From the NCBI GenBank assembly GCA_964460465.1, contig CAYWSB010000002.1:1-64000 (forward strand): DNA of 64,000 nt, written 5' to 3'. The notes under the pieces were generated by a model. It did not search any database and was not told the origin of the DNA. It saw nothing but the letters and a program-made list of their open reading frames with translations. Shown in pieces: positions 18,073 through 27,305 of this stretch (positions are counted from its first letter, which is position 1; every line of letters starts with the position of its first letter). The translations under genes were made by a program, and so were the position numbers. The DNA comes from SLRI01 sp964460465. GTDB lineage: Bacteria; Pseudomonadota; Alphaproteobacteria; Geminicoccales; Geminicoccaceae.

Positions 18073-19320
18073 ATGTACATCGTCGGGCAAGAGGAAGCGG
18101 ACGCGGTTGCCAGGGTGATTCGCTCCGGCGCGCTCTTCCGCTACGGCGAAGGCGGCGAGTGCGACCGTTTCGAGCGGCGCTATGCCGAGCACCTGGGCTG
18201 CGGCCACTTCGCGCTCACCGTCAGCGGCACCTATGCGCTGACGGCGGCGATGATCGGCCTCGGCATCGGTCCGGGCGACGAGGTGCTGATCCCGGCGCAC
18301 ACCTACATGGCCTCGGCCACCTCGGTGCTGGCGGTGGGCGCCATCCCGGTGATCGTCGATGTCGACGAGAGCATCACCATCGATCCCGCGGCGGTCGAGG
18401 ACGCGATCGGCCCGCGGACGCGGGCGGTGGTGCCGGTGCACATGTGGGGGGCGGCCTGCAACATGGACGCCATCATGGAGATCGCCCGGCGCCGCGGCCT
18501 CCTGGTGGTCGAGGATTCCTGCCAGGGGGTGGGGGGCGCCTACGAGGGTCGCAGCTTCGGCACGATCGGCGATGCCGGCGCCTTCAGCTTCAACTACTTC
18601 AAGAACATGACCTGCGGCGAGGGCGGCGGGGTCGCGACCTCGGACGACGCGGTCGCCGAGCGGGTGCGCTGCGCCATCGACCCCTGCCACTTCTACTGGC
18701 AGGGCCGGGGCGACGCCCTCAAGCCCTTCGCCGGCAATGGCGGGCGCGCGTCAGAGATCATGGGCGCGATGCTCAACGTCCAGCTCGACCGCCTCGACGG
18801 CATGGTCCGGGCGATGCGCGCCGAACGGGCCCGGATTCTCCAGGGCACGGCGCATCTCCACAATCTGGGCCTCGCGGTCGCACCGATGAACAGCCCGGAT
18901 CACGATTGCGGGGCGCACCTGATGTTCCAGCTGCCGACGGCCGAGCAGGCGAAGCGAATGGCCGGGCTAGCCCCGGGCGTCGTCGCCGGCAGGACCGGCC
19001 GGCACACCTATACCGAGTGGGACCAGGTGCTGATGCGCGAGGGGGCCGGGCATCCGGCGATGAACCCCTATCTCATGCCCGCCAATGCCGGCTGCCGGAT
19101 GGACTACAGCCGCGACATGTGCGGCCGCTCGCTCGACATCCTCGACCGGACGGTGATGATCGGCATGCACCCGCTGCACGACGACCGGCAGGTCGCCGAT
19201 CTGATCCACAACATCGACGCCGCCGCCCGGGTGGCGCTCGGCCATGCCGAGCTCGAGGCGGTCGAGCTGCGCGACGTCGGCCCGGTCGATCTGCAGAAAT
19301 TCGACTCGGCCGGCCACTAG
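18073..19320 (+). CDS. DegT/DnrJ/EryC1/StrS family PLP-dependent aminotransferase
   Basis: Fold-type I aminotransferase homologue of 415 aa, in other systems acting on nucleotide-linked keto sugars or cyclitols. Motifs: SGTYALTAAMIGLGIGPGDE (cofactor phosphate side), HMWGAACNMDAI, VVEDSCQGVGGAYEGRSFG with the cofactor-binding Asp, and FSFNYFKNMTCGEGGGV containing the Schiff-base Lys. GGGGAGGG at 18061 serves ATG 18073. No sugar-biosynthesis genes are nearby; it follows ggt by 104 bp and may belong to that operon or stand alone. Its true substrate cannot be told from the sequence. Confidence 0.85.
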   Translation: MYIVGQEEADAVARVIRSGALFRYGEGGECDRFERRYAEHLGCGHFALTVSGTYALTAAMIGLGIGPGDEVLIPAHTYMASATSVLAVGAIPVIVDVDESITIDPAAVEDAIGPRTRAVVPVHMWGAACNMDAIMEIARRRGLLVVEDSCQGVGGAYEGRSFGTIGDAGAFSFNYFKNMTCGEGGGVATSDDAVAERVRCAIDPCHFYWQGRGDALKPFAGNGGRASEIMGAMLNVQLDRLDGMVRAMRAERARILQGTAHLHNLGLAVAPMNSPDHDCGAHLMFQLPTAEQAKRMAGLAPGVVAGRTGRHTYTEWDQVLMREGAGHPAMNPYLMPANAGCRMDYSRDMCGRSLDILDRTVMIGMHPLHDDRQVADLIHNIDAAARVALGHAELEAVELRDVGPVDLQKFDSAGH

Positions 19321-19370
19321 CGAACCGGCCGGGCTCCTCGCCTACCGATCCCGACGCCCTTTGCGCGACG

Positions 19371-20069
19371 CTAGCGAGGGTTGTAGCCGGCTCCGGCGAG
19401 CCGCTCGATCTCCTCGATTACCTGGTCGGTCGTGCGCAGCCGGCAGTAGTGGCCGGCCATGGCCTCGATCGAGCGGCGGTGGCCGGCCTCGGTCTGGGCG
19501 GCGCAGGCATCCTCGACCTGGGTGACGAGAAAGCCGCGGTCGGCGGCATCGCGAACCGCCGATTCGACGCACTGGTCGGTCATGACGCCGTAGATGACGA
19601 GGTAGTCGACGCGGAGATTGCGCAGCACGTAGTCGATATTCGTGGCGTTGAAGATGCCGGACGCGGTCTTCGGGATGACGATCTCGTTCGCCCGGGGGGC
19701 CACCTCGGCGATGACCTGCGCTTCCCAGGAGCCCTTGGGGTGGTGGATGCGCGAGATCTTGTGATCGAGGCTGCGGTCGCGGCCGTCCAGGGTCAGGCTC
19801 TCGATCACCGTGAAGATCACCTCGATGCCGTGCGCCCGGGCGGCGGCCTGGAGCCGCTGCTGGTTGGGCAGGACGATGCCGGCGAGGCGCTCGAGGAAAT
19901 CCCGATGGTGCTGCTCCCCGGCCGCCCCGGCCCGCGCCCTGGCCAGCTGCTCGGTGCTGTACTCGCCGTTCTGCATGTCGACGGAGAGGAGCGCCGTGCG
20001 CCCCGGTTCGATCGGCCGTTCGCGGTAGGCTCCACCGGGTGCGTCGATCGGCGGCAATCCCTGAGGCAT
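19371..20069 (-). CDS. isochorismatase-fold cysteine amidohydrolase (paralogue 1)
   Basis: Cytosolic hydrolase of 232 aa, probably cleaving an amide or ureido bond. The triad of the family is visible: Asp in LLSVDMQNG, Lys in EIVIPKTASG and Cys in GVMTDQCVESAVRD. The segment VIESLTLDGRDRS is shared with the second such protein at 28142. It is divergent from the RpiR regulator at 20193, from which it is separated by 123 bp that must hold both promoters, so the regulator probably controls it. True isochorismatase activity is unlikely; ureidoacrylate-, biuret- or carbamoyl-amide hydrolysis are options from the family. Confidence 0.85.
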   Translation of the reverse strand: MPQGLPPIDAPGGAYRERPIEPGRTALLSVDMQNGEYSTEQLARARAGAAGEQHHRDFLERLAGIVLPNQQRLQAAARAHGIEVIFTVIESLTLDGRDRSLDHKISRIHHPKGSWEAQVIAEVAPRANEIVIPKTASGIFNATNIDYVLRNLRVDYLVIYGVMTDQCVESAVRDAADRGFLVTQVEDACAAQTEAGHRRSIEAMAGHYCRLRTTDQVIEEIERLAGAGYNPR

Positions 20070-20192
20070 CGCGAGGGCTCCGTTAAGGGCTGGGGGAGGC
20101 TTGTTGTTTCCTCCGCTACCAATTAGGCGATTATGGCGCAGTCTGGAATACCGTGAGCAACGGTCGCCGTCGCGACGAATGGGAGGCAGGCG

Positions 20193-21107
20193 TTGATCTC
20201 ACCCGCGCGCAAGCAGCCGCCGACCCTGGTCGACCGGATTACCGCCAGCATGCCGTCCTTGACCACCGCCGAGCGGCGCGCGGCGCACGCCCTGCTCGCC
20301 CGCTACCCGACGACCGGCCTCGACACGGTGGGGCTCTTCGCCGAGCGCGCCGGGGTCAGTGGCCCGACCGTGCTGCGCTTCATCGGCAAGCTCGGCTTTG
20401 CCGGCTATGCCGAATTCCGCCGGGCGCTGCACCAGGAGCTCGAGGCGATGGCCGAGTTCCCGCTGACCCGGCCGCCGACGGTGGGCAGCGCCTTCTCGGA
20501 CCTCGGCGCCCTGGCCGAGCGGCTGGCGGCGATCCTCCACGAGACGGTCCAGATGTGCCAGCGGGCCGAGCTCGATCGGCTGCTCGACCTGCTCAGCGAC
20601 GAGCGCCGCAGCATCCACATCCTGGGTGGCGACTTCACCGAGGCGGTGGCCCGGCATCTGGAGTTCCATCTGCGCAAGATGCGCCCGCGCGTTCATCTCC
20701 TGGATCACGACCTCGTCCGCCGCGCCGACGTGCTCGCGGACCTGCGCCGTACCGACGTGGTCATCGCCTTCGACATCCGCCGCTATCAGCGGGACACGGT
20801 GACGACCGTGCGGCTTGCCAGGGCCGCCGGCGTGAAGACCGTGCTGTTCACCGACCAGTGGATGTCGGAGGCGGCGGACGCCGCCTCCATCGTGTTCCGT
20901 GCCCGGGTCGACGGACCGTCGCGCTGGGACAGCCTCGTCGGCATGCTGGGGCTGATCGAGCTCGTCGTGCACGCCTTCGACGAGCGCGTCTGGCCCAAGG
21001 CGCGGCTGCGCATCGAGGCCATCGAGAGGTCCAGGGAGGCGCTCTCGACGGCCGCCGATGCGCCTGGCCGCAGCGACGAGCAAGCTGTTCTCGACGTTAC
21101 GGATTGA
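20193..21107 (+). CDS. MurR/RpiR family transcriptional regulator
   Basis: Regulator of 304 aa. N-terminal helix-turn-helix about residues 15-90 (ERAGVSGPTVLRFIGKLGFA) and C-terminal SIS sugar/phosphate-binding-like domain from about residue 125 (SIHILGGDFTEAVARHLEFH). The start is a TTG at 20193 preceded by GGGAGG (20181-20186). It sits between a divergent hydrolase gene and a Liv-type importer in the same direction. It most likely represses or activates both. SIS-domain ligands are often phosphorylated sugars, but in transporter-linked members the ligand can be a nitrogen catabolite. Confidence 0.87.
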   Translation: MISPARKQPPTLVDRITASMPSLTTAERRAAHALLARYPTTGLDTVGLFAERAGVSGPTVLRFIGKLGFAGYAEFRRALHQELEAMAEFPLTRPPTVGSAFSDLGALAERLAAILHETVQMCQRAELDRLLDLLSDERRSIHILGGDFTEAVARHLEFHLRKMRPRVHLLDHDLVRRADVLADLRRTDVVIAFDIRRYQRDTVTTVRLARAAGVKTVLFTDQWMSEAADAASIVFRARVDGPSRWDSLVGMLGLIELVVHAFDERVWPKARLRIEAIERSREALSTAADAPGRSDEQAVLDVTD

Positions 21108-21130
21108 CCGCCTGAAACGAACTCCGTAAC
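21096..21130. promoter_or_regulatory. 8-bp-arm inverted repeat between RpiR gene and Liv importer
   Basis: GTTACGGA (21096-21103) and TCCGTAAC (21123-21130) form a perfect inverted repeat with a 19-bp spacer. The left arm overlaps the end of the regulator gene; the right arm is followed by CCTGTTTTCC. The arm-to-arm distance of 27 bp suits a dimeric or tetrameric regulator, and position upstream of the importer makes it a candidate operator. A weak terminator with a long loop is the alternative. Confidence 0.45.
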
Positions 21131-21196
21131 CCTGTTTTCCGAGGAGAACGCCGTGCCGCGGCCTGCTTGGGGCCCGTGCATCATCCGGAGCCGCCC

Positions 21197-22015
21197 ATGA
21201 CCTCCGGCGCCGCCCTTGTCTTCGACGTGCTCGGCTTGGCGAAGCGCTTCGGCGGCCTGCTGGCGCTCAGCGACTACCGGCTCGAGCTGGAGGAGGGGGC
21301 CATTCTCGGCCTGATCGGTCCGAACGGTGCCGGCAAGACCACCGCGTTCAACCTACTGTCCGGGGTGCTCGAGCCGAGCGGAGGCCGCATTGTGCTCCGT
21401 GGCCGCGAGTTGACGGGTGCCGGGCCCGAGGCCTTCGCGCGGGCGGGCATCGGCCGCACCTTTCAAAACAGCCGCCTCTTCCGCGATCTGGCCGTCTGGG
21501 AGAATGTCGCGGTCGGGCTGCACATGCGCGCTGGGCCGGGCTGGGTCGCCACCGTGCTTGGCCTCGCCGTCGCACGCCGGGGCGAGGCGGCGATCCGGGC
21601 CGCGGCGCGCGACTTCCTGGCCCTCGTCGGTCTCGCCGATCTCGCCGACCGGCGGGCGGGCGAGCTGGCCTACGGGCTGCAGCGCAAGGTCGAGATCGCC
21701 CGGGCGCTCGCCACCCGGCCCTCGGTCCTGCTCCTCGACGAGCCGGCGGCCGGCATGAATCCGGTGGAGACCCTGGCGCTGACGGTGATGCTGCGCGACC
21801 TCGCGAGCACCGTGCGCACGCCCGAGGGAGCGCCCTTGACGATGATCGTCGTCGAGCACGACATGCGCCTGGTGATGTCGCTCTGCACCCGCCTTCAGGT
21901 GCTCGATCGCGGCTTGCTCATTGCCGAGGGCCCGCCGCGGGCGATCCAGGAGGACCCGGCCGTGCTCGAGGCCTATCTCGGTCGCCGGCGGGCAGCGCGG
22001 GTGGCGGCATGCTGA
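21197..22015 (+). CDS. Liv-type ABC importer ATPase, LivG family
   Basis: ATPase of 272 aa for a branched-chain amino acid/amide-type importer. Walker A GPNGAGKTT, the LivG-specific RTFQNSRLF motif, signature LAYGLQRKVEIARAL, Walker B SVLLLDEPAAGMNP. ATG 21197 follows GGAG (21187-21190); an upstream TTG at 21167 would add ten non-conserved residues. It overlaps the following LivF gene by 7 bp. Liv-type importers in alphaproteobacteria also carry urea, amides and aromatic acids. Confidence 0.9.
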   Translation: MTSGAALVFDVLGLAKRFGGLLALSDYRLELEEGAILGLIGPNGAGKTTAFNLLSGVLEPSGGRIVLRGRELTGAGPEAFARAGIGRTFQNSRLFRDLAVWENVAVGLHMRAGPGWVATVLGLAVARRGEAAIRAAARDFLALVGLADLADRRAGELAYGLQRKVEIARALATRPSVLLLDEPAAGMNPVETLALTVMLRDLASTVRTPEGAPLTMIVVEHDMRLVMSLCTRLQVLDRGLLIAEGPPRAIQEDPAVLEAYLGRRRAARVAAC

Positions 22016-22749
22016 GGCTCGAGGCCCTCGATGTCTGGCGCGGGCCGTCGCAGGTGCTGCGCCGGGTCGACCTCGAGGTCCGCGCCGGCGAGATCGTGGC
22101 GCTGCTCGGCACCAACGGCGCCGGCAAGACCTCGACCCTGCTCACCATCTCGGGCCAGTTGCGGCCGCGGGCCGGCCGCTTGACGCTCGAGATCGACGCC
22201 CGCGTTCATGATCTTGCGCGGCTCGATCCGGCGGCGATCGTCGGTCTCGGCGTCGCCCACTGCCCCGAAGGACGGCAGGTGTTCGGCGGCATGACGGTGC
22301 TGGAGAATCTCAGGCTCGGTGCCTACCTGCGCGATGCCGCCGAGGTGCCGGCCGACCTCGAGGCGATGCTGGCGCTCTTTCCGATCCTGGCCGAGCGGCA
22401 GGACGGGCTCGCCGGGCAGCTTTCCGGCGGCGAGCAGATGATGCTGGCGATCGCCCGCGCCTTGATGTCCCGGCCGCGTCTCCTGCTGCTGGACGAGCCG
22501 TCGCTCGGCCTCGCCCCGCAACTGGTCGAGCAGATCTTCGCTACGATCGCGGAGATCCGTGCGGCCGGCACCACCGTGCTCCTGGTCGAGCAGAACGCCA
22601 GCCTCGCGCTCGAGTTGGCCGATCGGGCCTATGTGCTGGAGAGCGGGGCCGTGCAGCTCGCCGGGCCGGCGGCCGACCTCGCCGCCGACCCCAGGGTGCG
22701 CGAGGCCTATCTCGGCCTCAGCCCGGCCGGCGCGGAGGCGGTCGGTTGA
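22009..22749 (+). CDS. Liv-type ABC importer ATPase, LivF family
   Basis: Second ATPase, 246 aa. Walker A GTNGAGKTS, LivF motif VAHCPEGRQVFGGMTVLEN, signature LSGGEQMMLAIARAL, Walker B LLLLDEPSLGLAP. It overlaps livG-type upstream and the permease downstream, so the five importer genes form one translationally coupled operon. Confidence 0.9.
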   Translation: MLRLEALDVWRGPSQVLRRVDLEVRAGEIVALLGTNGAGKTSTLLTISGQLRPRAGRLTLEIDARVHDLARLDPAAIVGLGVAHCPEGRQVFGGMTVLENLRLGAYLRDAAEVPADLEAMLALFPILAERQDGLAGQLSGGEQMMLAIARALMSRPRLLLLDEPSLGLAPQLVEQIFATIAEIRAAGTTVLLVEQNASLALELADRAYVLESGAVQLAGPAADLAADPRVREAYLGLSPAGAEAVG

Positions 22750-23642
22750 GCGGCGGCTACATCCTCCAGCAGTTGATCAACGGGCTGGTCTTGGGCTCGC
22801 TCTATGCGCTGATCGCCGTCGGCTTCTCGATGATCTACGGCATCGTCCGGCTGATCAACTTCGCCCACGGCGACATCCTCATGGTCGGCGCCTTCACGGC
22901 GTTGGCCCTGCTGACGGTGCTGGGCTTGCCGCTCTGGTCGGTGATCCTCTCGGTGCTCACCCTCTGTGCGATCCTCGCCATGGCTATCGATCTCGTGGCC
23001 TTTCGCCCGCAGCGGTCGGCACCGCAGGTCAACGGCTTCATCACCTCGCTGGGTGTGGCCATCCTGATGCAGAACCTGGGCGTGCTGCTGCTCTCGGGCC
23101 AGCCGCGACCGTTCAACCTGCCGCCCTGGGTGAAGGGCAATCTCGACGTCCTGGGCGCGCGGATGACCGTCTTGGACCTCGTGATCGTGGTCCTGAGCAT
23201 CGTCGTGCTGGCATGCCTCGTCCTCTTCGTTCGTCATGCCCGGCTCGGCCTCGCGATGCGGGCCACGGCCGAGAACCCGCTCGCCGCCAGCCTGATGGGC
23301 ATTCGCATCAACCGGGCGATCGCCACGGCCTTCGCGCTCGGCGGCGCGCTGGCCGGGCTCGCCGGCGTGCTCTGGGCGGGTCGTGCCGGGCAGATCGACC
23401 CGCTGATGGGCTTCCTCCCCGGTCTCAAGGCGTTCGTGGCGGCGGTGATCGGCGGGGTCGGCAGCCTGCCCGGTGCCGTGCTCGGCGGCTTCGTTCTCGG
23501 CTTCGCCGAGGTTCTCTTCGTCGGCCTGCTGCCGCCGCTCTATGGCGCCTATCGGGACGCCTTCGTCTTCGGGCTTTTGATCCTCATCCTGCTCGTGATG
23601 CCCAACGGCCTGCTCGGCCGGTCGCAGGAGGAGCGCGCTTGA
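22746..23642 (+). CDS. Liv-type ABC importer permease, LivH family
   Basis: Permease of 298 aa with about eight membrane segments. N-terminal LivH motif LQQLINGLVLGSLYALIAVG and MIYGIVRLINFAHGDILMVG are clear, as is AVIGGVGSLPGAVLGG near the C-terminus. It begins with a TTG that overlaps the stop of the ATPase gene. Confidence 0.9.
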   Translation: MSGGYILQQLINGLVLGSLYALIAVGFSMIYGIVRLINFAHGDILMVGAFTALALLTVLGLPLWSVILSVLTLCAILAMAIDLVAFRPQRSAPQVNGFITSLGVAILMQNLGVLLLSGQPRPFNLPPWVKGNLDVLGARMTVLDLVIVVLSIVVLACLVLFVRHARLGLAMRATAENPLAASLMGIRINRAIATAFALGGALAGLAGVLWAGRAGQIDPLMGFLPGLKAFVAAVIGGVGSLPGAVLGGFVLGFAEVLFVGLLPPLYGAYRDAFVFGLLILILLVMPNGLLGRSQEERA

Positions 23643-24697
23643 GTCTGGAGCGGCATCACCTGGCATGGGCGTTTTTGGCGCTCGCTGCCGTCGCGGTCAC
23701 CGCCTATGCCGAGGCGCGTTTCAGCGGCTACGGCCGGACGGTGCTCGGCTTCGCCGGCATCTACGCCATCCTCGCCGTCAGCCTGACCTTCGCCAACGGC
23801 CTTACCGGCCTGTTCTCGCTCGGCCACCCGGCCTTCATGATGGTCGGCGGCTACATCGCGGCGATCCTCACCTTTCCGGTCGCTCGCAAGGGCTTCATGC
23901 TGCCGGACCTGCCCGCGTGGCTGGCGACGGCCGAGCTCTCGCTGCTGCCGGCAACGCTGGCTGGCGGGCTCGCGGCGGCGTTGGTCGCCATCGTCGTCGG
24001 CTTTCCGGTGCTGCGCCTGCGCGGCCACTACCTGGCCGTCGCGACCCTCGGGCTGATCATCGTGCTGCGCGTCGTGATTAACAATGCCGACGGGTTGACC
24101 CGGGGTGCGCTCGGCCTCAATGGCATTCCGCGGCTCACCAATCTCTGGTGGATCCTCCTCTGGCTGGCGATCACGCTCTGGGTCTGCTGGCGGCTCAAGC
24201 ACTCGTCGGTCGGGCGCAGTCTCATGGCGATCCGGGAGAACGAGATGGCCGCCGCCTGCATGGGGGTCAGGCGGGCCCGGTCCAGGCTCGTGGCCTTCGC
24301 GCTCGGCGCCTTCTTCGCCGGCGTGGCGGGAGCGCTCTGGGCGCACCTCCTGACCAACTTGACGCCCAACTCGTTCGATCTGGCGCTCGCCTTCATGCTG
24401 GTCGTGATGGTGGTGATCGGCGGCAGCGGCAGCCTCACCGGGGCGGTCATCGCTGCCGTCGCCATCATGCTGTTGCGCGAGGTCCTGCGCCCGCTCGAGC
24501 AGACGGCCAATGCCTATGGGCTGGTCCAGATCATCGTCGCCCTTTTGCTCATCGGCACGCTCTTGCTGCGGCCGCAGGGCTTTTTCGGCAGCTCGGAGCC
24601 GCGCTGGCTGCGGGCGGGGCCAGCTTCCCGTGAACCCGGAGGATCGGCATCCGCCGATCCTCGGCACCGCCAGGCCACGGCGCCGGCGGACAACTGA
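23639..24697 (+). CDS. Liv-type ABC importer permease, LivM family
   Basis: Partner permease of about 352 aa. LivM features: SLTFANGLTGLFSLGHPAFM, a cytoplasmic loop RENEMAAACMGVRRARSRLV, and MVVIGGSGSLTGAVIGA-like text near the end (here AVIAA). The start is a TTG at 23639 overlapping the LivH stop; upstream codons in this frame are shadow of LivH. The C-terminal 35 residues after the last membrane segment are hydrophilic and unconserved. Confidence 0.87.
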   Translation: MSLERHHLAWAFLALAAVAVTAYAEARFSGYGRTVLGFAGIYAILAVSLTFANGLTGLFSLGHPAFMMVGGYIAAILTFPVARKGFMLPDLPAWLATAELSLLPATLAGGLAAALVAIVVGFPVLRLRGHYLAVATLGLIIVLRVVINNADGLTRGALGLNGIPRLTNLWWILLWLAITLWVCWRLKHSSVGRSLMAIRENEMAAACMGVRRARSRLVAFALGAFFAGVAGALWAHLLTNLTPNSFDLALAFMLVVMVVIGGSGSLTGAVIAAVAIMLLREVLRPLEQTANAYGLVQIIVALLLIGTLLLRPQGFFGSSEPRWLRAGPASREPGGSASADPRHRQATAPADN

Positions 24698-24713
24698 GAG
24701 AAGGAGGTCGAAG

Positions 24714-25868
24714 ATGCAGAGGAGACACTTGCTGACGGCTAGCGCCATGGCGCTCGTCATCGGCATGAGCGCCGGCCACGGCATGGCCCAGGAGGGGCCG
24801 ATCCGGGTCGCCGCCCTCTATGCCTTGACCGGCGGCCTGTCGTCGCTCGACGGTCCGTCGCTCAAGGGGGCGGAGCTGCATGTCGAGCAGATCAACGCGG
24901 CCGGCGGGGTGCTCGGCCGACCGCTCGAGCTCGTCGTCTTCGACACCCGCACCGACCAGCAGGTGACGGCGACCGCGGCGCAGGAGGCGGTCTCCTCGAA
25001 CATCGTCGCCGGCTTCGGGCAGTCCGACACCACCTTCGTGATGGCCGCGGCGCCCACCTTTCAGGAGGCGGGCATTCCCTTCGTCACCTCCGGCGCCACC
25101 CACCCGATGCTGCCGACCTGGGTGGGCGACAACATGTTCATGACCGCCTTCGGCGACGACGACCAGTCCTACGCCATCGCCGACTATGTCTATGACACGA
25201 TGGGCCTGCGCCGGGTCTATGTCTGGACCGACAACTCGATGGACTTCACCCGGGCGCTCACCCAGTTCTTCGTCGAGCGGTTCACCGCGCGTGGCGGCGA
25301 GATCATCGACGAGGACTTCTTCATGATGGGCGATACCGACTTCTCCGCCCAGATCGCCCGCCTCGAGGCGGTCGATCCGCCGCCCGACGCCGTCTTCATC
25401 TCCGCCATTCCGAGCGAGGCCGGGCTCTCGGTGCGGCAGATCCGCGAGGCCGGCATCACCATGCCGATCGTCTCCGGCGACGGCTTCGACACCCAGCTCG
25501 TCGCCACCGTCCCGGGGCCCGAGCTCGCCAACGACGTGTTCTTCTCGACCCATACCTACCTCGCCGACGACCGGCCCGAGGTGCAGGCGTTCATCGACAA
25601 CTACACGGCCAAGTTCGGCCACGCGCCGGAGAACTCGTTCGCACCCCTGGGCTACGACGCGATCGGCCTGATCGCCCACGCCATCGAGCGGGCGGGCTCG
25701 GCCGAGCCCGCGGCGATTCGTGAGGCCATGACGGCCACGCGCGACTATCCGGCGGTCACCGGCACGATCTCCTACACGCGTGACAACATGGTGCCGCCGA
25801 AGCCGGTCTCGATCATTTCGGTCCAGGGCGCCGAGTTCAACGTCGAGGACATCTGGCGGCCCGAGTAG
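24714..25868 (+). CDS. Liv-type ABC importer substrate-binding protein, LivK family
   Basis: Periplasmic binding protein of 384 aa in the Peripla_BP_6 family. Signal peptide MQRRHLLTASAMALVIGMSA, partly Tat-like because of the RR pair, followed by IRVAALYALTGGLSSLDGPS, the typical start of mature LivK-like proteins, and GAELHVEQINAAGGVLGRPL. AAGGAGG at 24701-24707 fixes ATG 24714. Substrate is unknown; the amide-related enzymes downstream suggest a small amide, amine or amino acid derivative. Confidence 0.9.
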   Translation: MQRRHLLTASAMALVIGMSAGHGMAQEGPIRVAALYALTGGLSSLDGPSLKGAELHVEQINAAGGVLGRPLELVVFDTRTDQQVTATAAQEAVSSNIVAGFGQSDTTFVMAAAPTFQEAGIPFVTSGATHPMLPTWVGDNMFMTAFGDDDQSYAIADYVYDTMGLRRVYVWTDNSMDFTRALTQFFVERFTARGGEIIDEDFFMMGDTDFSAQIARLEAVDPPPDAVFISAIPSEAGLSVRQIREAGITMPIVSGDGFDTQLVATVPGPELANDVFFSTHTYLADDRPEVQAFIDNYTAKFGHAPENSFAPLGYDAIGLIAHAIERAGSAEPAAIREAMTATRDYPAVTGTISYTRDNMVPPKPVSIISVQGAEFNVEDIWRPE

Positions 25869-25885
25869 GCGGCGCGGCGGACCGG

Positions 25886-25910
25886 GCGGCGAGGCCCAGC
25901 GCCTCGCCGC
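25886..25910 (+). terminator. strong hairpin after binding-protein gene
   Basis: GCGGCGAGGC at 25886-25895 pairs perfectly with GCCTCGCCGC at 25901-25910 around a 5-nt loop. No T-run follows. It separates the importer genes from the glutamine synthetase-like gene and probably lowers or tunes readthrough, or protects the upstream message. Confidence 0.5.
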
Positions 25911-25962
25911 ATCCGCCGCCCATTGCTCCGAGACCACCGCGCGATGCGAGAGAGATGAAGCC

Positions 25963-27303
25963 ATGACGTCGACCAGTGCCACTGTCGCCGGTGCCGCCGA
26001 GGACCTGATCCTCATCTGCTGCAGCGACATCGCGGGGCAGGTGCGCGGCAAGGGGTTTCCCAAGAGCCGCCTCGACCAGCATCGTCGGTTCGGGGTCGGC
26101 TGGACGCCCACCAACATCATGATCAACTGCCTGGGCTCGATTCCCGCCACGCCGTTCGGCCCGCGCGGCGATCTCTATCTCGTGCCGGCGGATTCGCCCG
26201 AGGTGGTGCTCGATTTCGCCGATGGCACGCCGGTCGAGCGATGGTTCGTCGGCGATATCCTGAACCTCGACGAGACGCCCTGGGACTGCTGCCCCAGGGC
26301 GTTCCTTAAACGCGCCCTCGGCGAGCTCGCGGCCGCGGCCGGGCTCAGGCTCAAGGCCAGCTTCGAGCACGAGTTCCACCTTGCAGGGGCCGCGCATCGT
26401 AGCGGCGATTCCTATGCCCTGAGCTCGCTGCGCAGCGTCGCCCTCTTCACCCGCGAGCTGATCGCCGCCCTTCGTGTGAACGGGCTCGAGCCCGAGACCT
26501 TCCTGCCGGAATACGGCCCACGCCAGTACGAGGTCACGGTGCGCCCGGCAATCGGCGTCGAGGCTGCGGATCGTGCCGTCAAGCTGCGCGAGATCTGCCG
26601 TGCCGTGGCCGAGAGGCACGACCTCGTCGCCAGCTTTTCGCCGGTCGTCACACGCGGCATCGTCGGCAACGGCGTGCACGTCCATTTCAGCCTCGAGGAC
26701 CTCGACGGCAACCCGGTCAGCTACGACCCGGCTGCACCGGGCGGGCTGGCGGCGACCATCGCCGCCTTCGCCGCCGGCATCCTCCGCCACGTCCGGGCGG
26801 TGTGTGCGGTGACGGCGCCCAGCCTCCTTTCCTACGAGCGGCTGCGGCCGCATGCCTGGTCGGCCTATTGGGGCAATCTCGGCCAGCGCGACCGCGAGGC
26901 GCTCCTGCGTATCTGCCCCTTGCCGGCCGCAGCCGACATCGACCCGGCGCCGCGCTTCAATCTCGAGTTCCGGGCCGCCGATGCCGCAGCCAGCCCCTAC
27001 CTGCAGCTCGGCATGCTGGTCATGGCGGGGCTGCAGGGGATCAGGGACGGCCTGCCGTCACCGGCCCTTCACGAGGGCGATCCGGAGGAGCTCAGCGAGG
27101 CAGAGCGGCAGACATTGGGAATCCAGGACCTGCCGCGCAGCCTCGAGGAGGCGCTCCAGGCACTGGACGAGGACGCCGTCGCCAAGGCCTGGCTTGGGCC
27201 GTCGCTCGCCGCCGCCTATCTCATGCACAAACGGGGCGAGATCGCGATGCTGCAGGGGCTCGACGCGGACGAGATCTGCCGCCGCTACGCCGAGGCCTAT
27301 TGA
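25963..27303 (+). CDS. glutamine synthetase homologue, gamma-glutamyl-amide ligase type
   Basis: ATP-dependent ligase of 446 aa in the glutamine synthetase fold. Metal-binding FEHEFHL (about residue 135), NGVHVHFSLEDLDGNPVSYD (glutamate/ATP region) and NLEFRAADAAASPYLQLG are visible, equivalent to the GHEVH, GNGMHVHQSL and RxEVRxPDxSxNPYL regions of known enzymes but clearly divergent. The lack of the standard N-terminal DxxG and adenylylation loop argues against housekeeping GlnA. Members of this type join glutamate to amines (PuuA, GlnT-like). ATG 25963; it lies 2 bp before the amidohydrolase gene. Confidence 0.8.
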   Translation: MTSTSATVAGAAEDLILICCSDIAGQVRGKGFPKSRLDQHRRFGVGWTPTNIMINCLGSIPATPFGPRGDLYLVPADSPEVVLDFADGTPVERWFVGDILNLDETPWDCCPRAFLKRALGELAAAAGLRLKASFEHEFHLAGAAHRSGDSYALSSLRSVALFTRELIAALRVNGLEPETFLPEYGPRQYEVTVRPAIGVEAADRAVKLREICRAVAERHDLVASFSPVVTRGIVGNGVHVHFSLEDLDGNPVSYDPAAPGGLAATIAAFAAGILRHVRAVCAVTAPSLLSYERLRPHAWSAYWGNLGQRDREALLRICPLPAAADIDPAPRFNLEFRAADAAASPYLQLGMLVMAGLQGIRDGLPSPALHEGDPEELSEAERQTLGIQDLPRSLEEALQALDEDAVAKAWLGPSLAAAYLMHKRGEIAMLQGLDADEICRRYAEAY

Positions 27304-27305
27304 GG

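Noticed and set aside
25963..27303. Call as housekeeping glutamine synthetase glnA
   Set aside because: Key motifs are divergent and the gene sits in a catabolic operon with amidohydrolases, so a gamma-glutamyl ligase of another amine is more likely.
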